Assembly (NCBI GenBank): GCA_964565805.1
Contig: CAZMGH010000005.1
Location: forward strand, 28,831-92,830
DNA from: Catenibacillus sp964565805
GTDB lineage: Bacteria; Bacillota; Clostridia; Lachnospirales; Lachnospiraceae
Direction of reading: 5' to 3'
DNA: 64,000 bases
The number at the start of each line of letters is the position of its first letter. Within the stretch, counting starts at the first letter, position 1. The position numbers and the translations under genes are program-made. Of this stretch, positions 33,947 through 41,940 are shown one piece after another. Under the pieces are notes generated by a model. It saw only the letters and a list, made by a program, of their open reading frames with translations, searched no databases and was not told the origin of the DNA.

Positions 33947-34782
33947 TAGTATTTCAGGTCGTGATGCTCCTGCTCCAGAGGAAAACATAGCACATTAAGT
34001 TCGGCGCCGAAAAAGAATATGTTCATGCAAAAGTAAAGCCAAAGCATGGTGACGATAATACTGGTCAGGCTTCCGTACATATAGGACAGTCCTGCAGAAA
34101 AATCCACATAAACAGAAAAAATATAGGAGCTGATCATCCAGCCCAATGCTGCAAAAACAGCGCCGGGAAGCTGATGGAACAGCTGGCTTTTTCGGTTGGG
34201 GAGGACCTTATAAAACACAAGAAACAACCCGGTCAGGATCCCCATGGAAGAGATTGTGCGAATACTGATTAAAAAGGCAGCCACATGGTTTAAAAAAGGA
34301 ATTTTTTCACAGATCCACAGGTAGATTCGGTTGCCGAAAACGAGAAAACCCAAAGTAAAGATGATCATAATGGCGAAAAGCAGTGTGTAAAATGTAGAGA
34401 CCACTCTTAAGATCAGGTAGTTTCGAGTTTCCTTAATGCCGTACACAGAGTTCAGTCCTCGGGTCAGGGCAAGAATCCCTTTTCCTGAAACCCACAAAAG
34501 GGCAATAATGGTAATAGACAGTACTGTTCCGGAGGTTTTTGTTTTAATCTCCTGGATAATGGCAGTGATAAAATCACTGGTATCTGCCGGGAAAAAGTCA
34601 TTAATATTGCTGATTAGTGTATCCGTTTCAATCGGTACATGATTAAGCAGGATCAGCAGGAGCATTAAAAAAGGAACCGCGGACAGAATAATAAAAAATG
34701 CGGACTGGGCTGCATAAGCGGTCACATGGTCATCCTTGATCTTATTCATTATGTCTTTGATCCAGCCGATGATATTAAGCAT
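33946..34782 (-). CDS. YihY/BrkB family membrane protein
   Basis: Integral membrane protein of the YihY (UPF0761) family, formerly annotated as ribonuclease BN. Residues 18-45 carry DDHVTAYAAQSAFFIILSAVPFLM, the family signature, followed by about five more membrane segments, LGWMISSYIFSVYVDF and SYMYGSLTSIIVTMLWLYFCMNIFFFGAELN. The 278-residue protein begins at 34782 because GGGAGG lies 8 bases before that ATG; a 20-residue longer form starting at 34842 is possible, with AGGGG before it. The family has no certain function. It follows the 6S RNA terminator on the opposite strand. Confidence 0.88.
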   Translation of the reverse strand: MLNIIGWIKDIMNKIKDDHVTAYAAQSAFFIILSAVPFLMLLLILLNHVPIETDTLISNINDFFPADTSDFITAIIQEIKTKTSGTVLSITIIALLWVSGKGILALTRGLNSVYGIKETRNYLILRVVSTFYTLLFAIMIIFTLGFLVFGNRIYLWICEKIPFLNHVAAFLISIRTISSMGILTGLFLVFYKVLPNRKSQLFHQLPGAVFAALGWMISSYIFSVYVDFSAGLSYMYGSLTSIIVTMLWLYFCMNIFFFGAELNVLCFPLEQEHHDLKY

Positions 34783-35051
34783 GAGAATCCCTCCCGCTAA
34801 AATATAAAGATTAGTCACAGTCCACCAGCTGAACTGCGGCATGGATAATAATCCCCTGTTAGTACGTACATTTGTGCTTTTATAATATCATGAAAAGGAA
34901 CAATTTACATGTTTTTTACGTTTATTTTTCCAAAATCCGATAGAAGCTTTACTAAAAAGCTGATAAAATGTCCCAAATATACAAGTGAGAGATGTATTAC
35001 TTATTGCATTAAATGATGGCTGAGTTGTATTTTTGGAGGCATCATAAATTC

Positions 35052-35762
35052 ATGTTGGAGTTGGAAAATCTTAAAAAGTCCTTTGACGGCAAGCTTATTT
35101 TAAATAATATTAATCTTAAAATCAAAGACCGGGAGATCGCGGCTGTTTTCGGCCCGCAGGGAAGCGGAAAGTCCGCCCTTTTAAATCTGATCCAAGGGAT
35201 CACGAACGGGGACTGCGGACAGATCCGTTTGGATGGCCGTGATATTACAAGTGTAGAACAGGAAGACCGCCAGGTCAATATTGTTTTTCGGGATTTTGAT
35301 TTTGTATGGGATTGGAGCGTGTATAAAAATATCACATTTCCTTTAAAGGAGCGGCCTGTATCGGATATGTCACAAGTCAATGAGCTGATCCAGTTTATGG
35401 GGCTGGATGGCCTGTTGACCCAAAAGATCACGTATATTTCCGGGGAGGAGCGGCTTCGGGTCGCTTTGGCAAAGATCATGGCCATGCAGCCGAAGGTTTT
35501 GCTTTTAGATGAACCCTTCCGTTTTTTGACCCGCAGCAGCAGTGATCCTGTACGTCAGTGTATTCGGGACATTGTCCGCTACTATAATATATGTGCCCTT
35601 GTGACTGGCGCAAAGTATGAAGACGTATGCTCTTTTGCGGACCGGATATTGAAATTGGATCAGGGAACCCTGGTTCCTTACCAGGAAATCCACAGCAGAC
35701 GCCATCCTGTACGCCGGTTATTTTTAAAGCACAGCGCCAAAATCCATTTAAAATCGCCTTGA
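35052..35762 (+). CDS. Degenerate ABC-type ATPase without a permease
   Basis: A 236-residue ABC ATP-binding protein. Walker A (GPQGSGKS, residues 34-41) and Walker B (VLLLDEP, 149-155) are intact. Other catalytic features are lost: the Q-loop Gln is Arg80 (NIVFRDFDF), the LSGGQ signature reads YISGEERLR, the D-loop is absent, and the H-loop His is Gly186 (VTGAK). It may bind ATP without normal hydrolysis. No permease or substrate-binding gene adjoins it. GGAGG lies 12 bases before the ATG. The -35 box for pheST overlaps its stop codon. An alternative reading is a decaying gene, but the frame is open and well composed. Confidence 0.75.
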   Translation: MLELENLKKSFDGKLILNNINLKIKDREIAAVFGPQGSGKSALLNLIQGITNGDCGQIRLDGRDITSVEQEDRQVNIVFRDFDFVWDWSVYKNITFPLKERPVSDMSQVNELIQFMGLDGLLTQKITYISGEERLRVALAKIMAMQPKVLLLDEPFRFLTRSSSDPVRQCIRDIVRYYNICALVTGAKYEDVCSFADRILKLDQGTLVPYQEIHSRRHPVRRLFLKHSAKIHLKSP

Positions 35763-35786
35763 CACTGAGAAAAAATCTGTTAGAAT
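35759..35786 (+). promoter_or_regulatory. Promoter of the pheST T-box transcript
   Basis: TTGACA at 35759-35764 overlaps the TGA stop of the preceding gene. TAGAAT follows at 35781-35786 after 16 bases. Confidence 0.65.
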
Positions 35787-35799
35787 AGGTATGTAATAA

Positions 35800-36136
35800 T
35801 TAAAGGCGAAGATCGTGTATGAAGTATATATTTTCTTACAGAGAGAGGGAGTCATCGGCTGAAAGCTCCTTTAAGTTCAGATATATACCCAATTTCCCAC
35901 GGGAGCTGCATTTTTGAAGCTGTATGTCTTTTGACAGCAGTGAGTAGGAGATGTCGTTTTGTGTACGTTACACACATTTTAAAGTGCCTTTTTAAGACAC
36001 GCTGCAGGCATAGTCCCGCTACCAGGCGGTTTCGGGAATCCTGTATCCACAGCAGTGTCTTTCAGGAATCTGGGTGGTACCGCGGAAAGCTTTTTCGTCC
36101 CTTATTATGATCCCCATCATAGTAAGGGCTTTTTTT
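35800..36136 (+). promoter_or_regulatory. T-box riboswitch (tRNA-Phe) upstream of pheST
   Basis: Transcription-attenuating T-box leader. Stem I closes through GTATATAT and ATATATAC, has the CAGAGAGAGGGAGTC region, and shows a likely Phe specifier TTC in AAGTTCAGA. The T-box bulge GGGTGGTACCGCGG lies at 36072-36085. The terminator is CCCTTATTATGA (36099-36110) with TCATAGTAAGGG (36117-36128) and seven Ts. Uncharged tRNA-Phe would stabilise the antiterminator and turn on pheS and pheT. Two ATG-less bases of leader remain to 36292. Confidence 0.92.
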
Positions 36137-36180
36137 GTGCGATACGCCTGCCAAGTAGTCGGACAGATGGCAAGTTTGCT
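36129..36180 (+). repeat. Post-terminator repeat, family 2, copy E
   Basis: Begins with the T-run of the pheST T-box terminator and continues GCGATACGCCTGCCAAG, then a GGCAAGTTTGCTTGCC hairpin in place of the ATGC..GCAT of copies C and D. Confidence 0.5.
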
Positions 36181-36291
36181 TGCCAGGCTGCTCGGATATT
36201 TAGCAGGCAACGGTTAGCGAGCAGTGCAGCTGCGAGCTGACAACGGCACATCCGTAGATTCCCAATAATCGAAATGAAAGGAAGAAAGATC

Positions 36292-37311
36292 ATGCAGGAA
36301 AAGTTAAAGCAGATTCGCGAGGAAGCGATCGCAAAGATCCATGAAGCAAAAGAGCTGGATAAGCTGAATGATATTCGCGTGGCATTTTTAGGGAAAAAAG
36401 GCGAATTAACAGCCATTATGAAATCCATGAAAGATTTAAGCCCCCAGGAACGCCCCGCATTTGGCCAGATGGTCAACCAGACCCGTACAGAGATTGAAGA
36501 TGCCCTGGATGCCATGAAAACCTCTCTGGCGCGGAAAGCCCGTGAGGTTCAGCTAAAGTCTGAGGTTATTGACGTAACTTTGCCGGCGAAAAAGAATAAT
36601 GTAGGCCATCGCCATCCCAACAGCATTGCCCTGGAAGAAATGGAGCGTATTTTCGTAGGCCTGGGCTATGAAGTTGTGGAAGGCCCGGAAGTGGAAAAAG
36701 ATTACTACAATTTTGAGGCATTAAATATTCCCAAAGACCATCCGGCAAGAGATGAGCAGGACACATTTTATATTAACGCAAATATGCTTTTAAGAAGCCA
36801 GACTTCCGGCGCCCAGGTCCATACCATGGAAAATGGCAAGCTGCCCATCAAGGTGATCTCCCCCGGCCGGGTTTACCGGGCAGATGAGGTGGATGCTACC
36901 CATTCTCCATGTTTCCATCAGGTGGAAGGCCTGGTTGTTGGAAAGAACATTACCTTTGCGGATCTTAAGGGAACCCTGGCAGAGTTTGCCCGGGAAATGT
37001 TCGGAACCCAGACAAAAGTAAAGTTCCGCCCCCATCATTTTCCATTTACAGAGCCCAGCGCCGAGATGGATGTGACCTGCTTTAAATGCGGCGGAAAGGG
37101 CTGCCGTATGTGCAAGGGCTCCGGCTGGATCGAGATCTTAGGCTGCGGCATGGTCCATCCCCATGTTCTTGAAATGAGCGGCATTGATCCGGAAGAATAT
37201 GCTGGCTTCGCCTTTGGTGTGGGCCTGGAGCGTATTGCTCTCCTTAAATATGAGATTGACGATATGCGCCTTATGTATGAAAACGATATTCGTTTTTTGA
37301 AACAGTTCTAA
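36292..37311 (+). CDS. pheS: Phenylalanyl-tRNA synthetase alpha subunit
   Basis: Catalytic subunit of the alpha2-beta2 enzyme that charges tRNA-Phe. An N-terminal helical region (1-85) precedes the class II core. Seen: RHPNSIALEEMERIFVGLGY, DEQDTFYIN, motif 2 with GRVYRADEVDATHSPCFHQVEGL, a Cys-rich insert CFKCGGKGCRMCKGSGW that binds zinc, and motif 3 in FGVGLERIALLKY. The length of 339 aa is standard. The start at 36292 follows AAAGGAAGAAAG. It is expressed through the T-box upstream and followed 16 bases later by pheT. Confidence 0.97.
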   Translation: MQEKLKQIREEAIAKIHEAKELDKLNDIRVAFLGKKGELTAIMKSMKDLSPQERPAFGQMVNQTRTEIEDALDAMKTSLARKAREVQLKSEVIDVTLPAKKNNVGHRHPNSIALEEMERIFVGLGYEVVEGPEVEKDYYNFEALNIPKDHPARDEQDTFYINANMLLRSQTSGAQVHTMENGKLPIKVISPGRVYRADEVDATHSPCFHQVEGLVVGKNITFADLKGTLAEFAREMFGTQTKVKFRPHHFPFTEPSAEMDVTCFKCGGKGCRMCKGSGWIEILGCGMVHPHVLEMSGIDPEEYAGFAFGVGLERIALLKYEIDDMRLMYENDIRFLKQF

Positions 37312-37327
37312 GAAAGGAAGAAAGAAT

Positions 37328-39754
37328 ATGAACACACCTTTATCATGGATCAAAGCTTATGTGCCTGACCTTGATGTAACGGCACAGGAATATGCGGATG
37401 CAATGACATTATCCGGTTCCAAAGTTGAGGGCTATGTTGAATTAAATAAAAATCTGGAAAATATTGTTGTGGGAAAGATTGAAAAAATCGAGCCTCATCC
37501 AAACGCGGATAAGCTGATCATCTGTCAGGTAAATGTAGGTAAGGAAGAACTCCTTCAGATTGTCACCGGCGCTCCCAATGTTCATGAGGGAGATCTGGTT
37601 CCTGTAGTTTTAGAGGGCGGCAAGGTGGCCGGAGGCCATGACGGCGGTCCTATGCCGGAGGAAGGCATTAAGATCAAAAAAGGCAAGCTGCGGGGCGTGG
37701 AAAGCTATGGCATGATGTGCTCTATTGAAGAGCTGGGTTCCAGCCGGGAAATGTATCCGGAAGCTCCGGAAAACGGCATTTATATTTTTAAGGACGCAGA
37801 TGTAAAGCCTGGAGACGATGCGGTAAAAGCATTAAATCTGGATGATGTGGTCGTTGAATATGAGATCACTTCCAACCGTGTCGACTGCTTTGGTATTTTA
37901 GGTATTGCCAGAGAAGCGGCTGCAACCTTAAAAAAGCCTTTTCATCCTCCGATAGTTGAAGTTAAGGAAAATGACGAAGATGTCAATGATTATATTAAAG
38001 TCCGTGTAGAAGACACTAAACTTTGCCCCCGGTACCTGGCCAGAGTGGTGAAAAATATTAAGATTGGTCCATCTCCCAAGTGGATGCAGAGACGCCTGGC
38101 ATCCCAGGGAATTCGTCCCATTAACAATATTGTAGATATTACCAACTACATTATGGAAGAATATGGCCAGCCCATGCACGCTTATGACCTGGATACCATC
38201 GAAGGCCATGAGATCATCGTCCGCAGAGCTCAGGACGGCGAGAAATTTGTTACGCTTGATGGACAGACAAGAAATCTGGATCATAACACACTGATGATCT
38301 GCGACGCTAAGGAGCCTATTGGTATTGCGGGAATCATGGGCGGACAAAACTCTATGATCACAGACCATGTAAAAACCATGGTATTTGAGGGCGCCTGCTT
38401 TGACGGCACAAATATCCGTCTTTCCGGACGCCGCATGGGTATGCATACCGATGCCCAGGGCAAGTTTGAAAAAGGCCTGGATCCGAACAATGCCAAGGAA
38501 GCCATTGACCGGGCTTGCCAGCTGATCGTAGAGCTTGGCGCCGGAGAAGTGGTTGGCGGAACTGTGGATGTTTATCCAACAGTAAAGGAACCGAGGAAGA
38601 TTAAATTTGATCATGAAAAAGTAAATAAACTTTTGGGAACCGACTTAAGTCTGGACCAGATGCTTGAGTACTTTAAGCCATTGGAACTGTCTTATGATCC
38701 GGAAACAAAGGAAGTTACTGTGCCTACCTTCCGTCAGGATCTGATCGGCCTTGCAGACCTGGCTGAGGAAGTTGCAAGATTTTACGGCTATGACAACATT
38801 CCTGTGACGCTTCCCAGCGATGAAGCGACCAGCGGAAAATTGCCATTTAAATTAAGAGTAGAGGATGTGGCCAGAGAAACTGCGGAATTTTGCGGATTTT
38901 CCGAAGCTATGACCTTCTCCTTTGAAAGTCCGAAAGTGTTTGATAAGCTTATGATGCCTGAGGATGCGCCGGAGCGACAGGCCATTACCATTTCCAACCC
39001 GTTAGGCCTGGATTTCAGTATTATGCGCACCATGCCTTTAAATGGCATCCTTACTTCTCTGGCCATTAACTATAACCGCCGGAACAAGGAAGCAAAGCTT
39101 TATGAGCTGGCTGCCATTTACCTGCCTAAGGCGCTACCGCTTACAGACTATCCGGATGAACGCCGCCAAATGGTTTACGCCATGTATGGGGAAGGGGATT
39201 TCTTTACCTTAAAGGGCGCTGTGGAGGAATTTTTAGAGCGCGCAGGTATGAAAGGCCTGAAAATCTATGACCCGGCTGCCGGAAAGCCGTTTTTACATCC
39301 CGGACGCCAGGCCAATATTATTTATGACAACGAAGTGATCGGTTATCTGGGTGAGGTTCATCCGGATGTATGCGACAACTATGACCTGGGCACAAGAGTT
39401 TATGTAGCTGTTCTGGATATGCCAAAGGTTGTTGAAAAGGCTACATTTGACCGGAAATACAAAGGCATCGCAAAATATCCTTCTGTGACCCGTGATATGA
39501 GTATGGTTATGAAGAAAGAGATCTTTGTAGGCCAGATCGAGGAAGTGATCCGAAGTTGCGGCGGAAATATTCTGGAAAGCTTCCATCTGTTTGACGTTTA
39601 TGAAGGCGCTCAGATTCAGCCTGGCTGTAAGTCTGTGGCATATTCCATTACCTTCCGGGCAAAAGACCGGACCTTGGAGGACAAGGATGTTAATGCGGTT
39701 ATGGATAAGATCCTTGCCAAGCTGGAAGATATGGGCATTGAGCTGAGAAAATAA
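37328..39754 (+). CDS. pheT: Phenylalanyl-tRNA synthetase beta subunit
   Basis: Structural and editing subunit of phenylalanyl-tRNA synthetase; it clears mischarged Tyr-tRNA-Phe. From the N-terminus: a tRNA-binding OB domain (about 40-150, HPNADKLIICQVNVG), the B3/B4 editing domain (EYEITSNRVDCFGILGIARE onward), B5 (near 400-470), a pseudo-catalytic class II core, and a C-terminal FDX-ACB domain (YPSVTRDMSMVM near 716 to the end). The 808-residue length is normal. AAGGAAGAAAG lies before the ATG. The terminator at 39908-39940 ends the unit about 150 bases downstream. Confidence 0.97.
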   Translation: MNTPLSWIKAYVPDLDVTAQEYADAMTLSGSKVEGYVELNKNLENIVVGKIEKIEPHPNADKLIICQVNVGKEELLQIVTGAPNVHEGDLVPVVLEGGKVAGGHDGGPMPEEGIKIKKGKLRGVESYGMMCSIEELGSSREMYPEAPENGIYIFKDADVKPGDDAVKALNLDDVVVEYEITSNRVDCFGILGIAREAAATLKKPFHPPIVEVKENDEDVNDYIKVRVEDTKLCPRYLARVVKNIKIGPSPKWMQRRLASQGIRPINNIVDITNYIMEEYGQPMHAYDLDTIEGHEIIVRRAQDGEKFVTLDGQTRNLDHNTLMICDAKEPIGIAGIMGGQNSMITDHVKTMVFEGACFDGTNIRLSGRRMGMHTDAQGKFEKGLDPNNAKEAIDRACQLIVELGAGEVVGGTVDVYPTVKEPRKIKFDHEKVNKLLGTDLSLDQMLEYFKPLELSYDPETKEVTVPTFRQDLIGLADLAEEVARFYGYDNIPVTLPSDEATSGKLPFKLRVEDVARETAEFCGFSEAMTFSFESPKVFDKLMMPEDAPERQAITISNPLGLDFSIMRTMPLNGILTSLAINYNRRNKEAKLYELAAIYLPKALPLTDYPDERRQMVYAMYGEGDFFTLKGAVEEFLERAGMKGLKIYDPAAGKPFLHPGRQANIIYDNEVIGYLGEVHPDVCDNYDLGTRVYVAVLDMPKVVEKATFDRKYKGIAKYPSVTRDMSMVMKKEIFVGQIEEVIRSCGGNILESFHLFDVYEGAQIQPGCKSVAYSITFRAKDRTLEDKDVNAVMDKILAKLEDMGIELRK

Positions 39755-39757
39755 GCC

Positions 39758-39848
39758 ATGAAAAAGCGAATACGGCCGACTCACCAGAAAGGTCATCGCT
39801 GTTGTGGTCATGGTTTTAATGTTTTTACTTATTGTTTTAGGATTGTAA
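39758..39848 (+). pseudogene. Possible frameshifted small membrane peptide after pheT
   Basis: An ATG at 39758 opens MKKRIRPT in one frame; one base off, the frame ending at TAA 39846-39848 reads LTRKVIAVVVMVLMFLLIVLGL, a basic stretch followed by a perfect membrane helix. A single-base shift would join them into a peptide of about 30 residues. It could be a decayed gene, a sequencing error, or chance. Confidence 0.3.
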
Positions 39849-39907
39849 GGGGCGGCCTGGCAACCAGCCGATGGGACTAATCCTTCCCAGTGCCAAAAGT
39901 AGGAATA

Positions 39908-39940
39908 GAAAATCCCGGAGGTGACATTTCCGGGATTTTC
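39908..39940. terminator. Bidirectional terminator between pheT and queA
   Basis: GAAAATCCCGGA (39908-39919) pairs with TCCGGGATTTTC (39929-39940), with A-run and T-run on the flanks. Confidence 0.8.
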
Positions 39941-39959
39941 GTTGATTACTCGCGCGGTG

Positions 39960-40985
39960 TTATGAGATAAACATCGCGTCCCCAAAGCTGAAGAACCGAT
40001 ACTTTTCCTGTACGGCGATCTGGTAGGCGTTTAAGATTTTTTCTTTGGAGGCCAGGGCGGAAACCAGCATTAGCAGGGTGGATTCCGGCAGATGGAAATT
40101 AGTGATCAGGGCGTCAATACATTTAAAAGTATAGCCGGGGTAGATAAAAATCTGTGTCCAGCCGCTGCATGGGTACACATGGCCATTTTCATCTGCCACG
40201 GTTTCCAATGTGCGGGTGCTCGTGGTGCCTACAGCGATCACACGGCCGCCCTGGTCCTTTGTCTCATTAATGAACCTGGCAGCTTTTTCATCCACCATGT
40301 AAAATTCTGAATGCATATGATGCAGGGTCACATCATCTACTTTCACCGGGCGGAAGGTGCCAAGTCCTACATGAAGAGTAATGTTGGCAATTTTTATCCC
40401 CTTTTGTTCAATGGCCGCCAAAAGCTCCTTTGTAAAATGTAGTCCTGCCGTAGGCGCTGCGGCGGAACCGTCGTACTTAGCATAAACGGTCTGATACCGG
40501 TTTTTATCTTCCAACTTGTGGGTAATGTAAGGGGGCAGAGGCATTTCCCCAAGCTGATCTAAAATTTCTTCAAAAATTCCGTCATAAGTAAAACGGATAC
40601 GACGGTTTCCTTCATCCACAATATCCAGCACTTCTGCCTTTAAAAGACCGTCTCCAAAAGAAATTTTTGCTCCGGGACGAAGTTTTTTTCCCGGTTTTAC
40701 AAGAGTTTCCCAAACATCCCCTTCCATACGTTTTAAAAGCAGAACCTCTACATGGGCTCCTGTATCTTCCTTAACGCCGTGGAGCCTGGCGGGAATCACC
40801 TTTGTGTTGTTAATCACAAGGCAGTCCCCGGGATTTAAAAAATCAATGATTTCTTTAAAAATATGGTGAGAAACCTCACCGGTTTTCCGATCTAATACCA
40901 TGAGCCGGGAGCCGGACCGGTCTTCCAGGGGATCCTGGGCGATGAGCTCCTTAGGCAGATCAAAATAAAAATCCGAAGTTTTCAA
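39960..40985 (-). CDS. queA: S-adenosylmethionine:tRNA ribosyltransferase-isomerase QueA
   Basis: Transfers and isomerises the ribose of AdoMet onto preQ1 at position 34 of tRNA, giving epoxyqueuosine. Identified by FDLPKELIAQDPLEDRSGSRLM, LVINNTKVIPARLHG, TAGLHFTKELL, VGLGTFRPV, and NFHLPESTLLMLVSAL. The length of 341 aa is standard. The gene begins with TTG at 40985, with GAGGA about ten bases before. No tgt or other queuosine gene is nearby, and no preQ1 riboswitch was recognised in the 5' region. It ends at the bidirectional terminator shared with pheT. Confidence 0.95.
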   Translation of the reverse strand: MKTSDFYFDLPKELIAQDPLEDRSGSRLMVLDRKTGEVSHHIFKEIIDFLNPGDCLVINNTKVIPARLHGVKEDTGAHVEVLLLKRMEGDVWETLVKPGKKLRPGAKISFGDGLLKAEVLDIVDEGNRRIRFTYDGIFEEILDQLGEMPLPPYITHKLEDKNRYQTVYAKYDGSAAAPTAGLHFTKELLAAIEQKGIKIANITLHVGLGTFRPVKVDDVTLHHMHSEFYMVDEKAARFINETKDQGGRVIAVGTTSTRTLETVADENGHVYPCSGWTQIFIYPGYTFKCIDALITNFHLPESTLLMLVSALASKEKILNAYQIAVQEKYRFFSFGDAMFIS

Positions 40986-41202
40986 AATGGATCTTCCTCT
41001 CTGTAAAAATTACCGTAATCGTTTTGCCAGCAATACTGTGAAAAGTGACCAGCATATTCTTTGATAAATCATGGCCCTATACAAGGCCTGCATGAACAGT
41101 AACTAATTCTAGCATGAGTCTGTATTTTTCGCAAGATAACCGGCAGATTTCTATTTATTTTTAACATCATCATAGCATAGCGTGACTCCCCGTTTTTGAT
41201 GA

Positions 41203-41436
41203 GTGCGATGGGTTAGTCGTTGGCGGGGGCGCGGCCCTTCCCTTAGTGAAATTGGCAGCTCAGATCCTTTATCATTCTCTTCATGGAGCTATATCCACGA
41301 TTGTGTAAGCCGCAATGTAAACGCTCCGCATCGACTGGTCCGGGCTGTATATTTTGAACCCAATCAGTTGAAAATCGAACTGGACAAAATGCTCCTGGAA
41401 GAAAACATCCGCACATACTGCCATGATCAGCATTGA
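41203..41436 (+). pseudogene. Possible remnant of an FAD-dependent oxidoreductase
   Basis: A 77-codon frame whose last 26 residues, FEPNQLKIELDKMLLEENIRTYCH, resemble the conserved segment of FAD-dependent oxidoreductases in which a Pro-x-Leu-Lys motif is followed by Leu-Asp-x-Met-Leu and a Leu-x-His end. The first 50 residues look unlike a gene product and no ribosome site is seen. Most of the interval 40986-41475 holds nothing else. Low confidence. Confidence 0.3.
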
Positions 41437-41475
41437 TTAAAAAAGCTAAAAAAAATCTGTTTAAGAAAAAATTTC

Positions 41476-41505
41476 TTGACAGTATTCCTGTTTTTATTAT
41501 ATAAT
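41476..41505 (+). promoter_or_regulatory. Promoter of the trp operon
   Basis: TTGACA at 41476-41481 and TATAAT at 41500-41505, spacer 18 bases. Confidence 0.8.
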
Positions 41506-41511
41506 CAGTTC

Positions 41512-41823
41512 AAGTTTTGATATAATAAACCGTTGAAGCGGAGATCAAAGCAGCCATGCGCCCACAGAGAGTCCGGGAAGGTGAGAGCCGGATGGAGATG
41601 CAAACTGCCAAATGGACCGCTGAGGGCGCAGTGAACAGGAACCCCGGTTCCCCATTATCCTGCGACGTAAAGGCATACGTCAGTTGCCGGAGATATGTTA
41701 GTATCTCGCTGAGTGTACGATCCATTCGTAAATCAAGGTGGCACCGCGGAAGAAATGTATATTTTGTAATTTACATCCGTCCTTGACATAAGATCCCAGA
41801 TCTTGTGTCATGGGCGGATTTTT
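41512..41823 (+). promoter_or_regulatory. T-box riboswitch (tRNA-Trp) upstream of the trp operon
   Basis: Leader with the AGAGAG element, a Trp specifier TGG at 41613-41615 within AAATGGACC, and the T-box AAGGTGGCACCGCGG at 41735-41749. The terminator pairs TCCGTCCTTGACATAAGAT (41776-41794) with 41800-41818 and is followed by five Ts. Uncharged tRNA-Trp would prevent termination and switch on the seven trp genes. Confidence 0.93.
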
Positions 41824-41904
41824 GCTGTAACCCGAAAAGAGCACTTAACGAAAGCAAGCCGCAGGCGCGGCTTGAGTTTAGTGGGAACGTACATCCCGAC
41901 CGCC
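41819..41904 (+). repeat. Post-terminator repeat, family 1, copy B
   Basis: Begins in the T-run: TTTGCTGTAAC, then CTTAACGAAAGCAAGCCGCA, then GAGTTTAGTGG. Related to 10021-10104. It lies between the T-box terminator and trpE. Confidence 0.55.
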
Positions 41905-41940
41905 ATTGCCGCCTATCCAAAATATACGAGGAGGTTAAAG

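Noticed and set aside
40986..41475. preQ1 riboswitch upstream of queA
   Set aside because: No preQ1 core was recognised; only a possible gene remnant lies in the interval.
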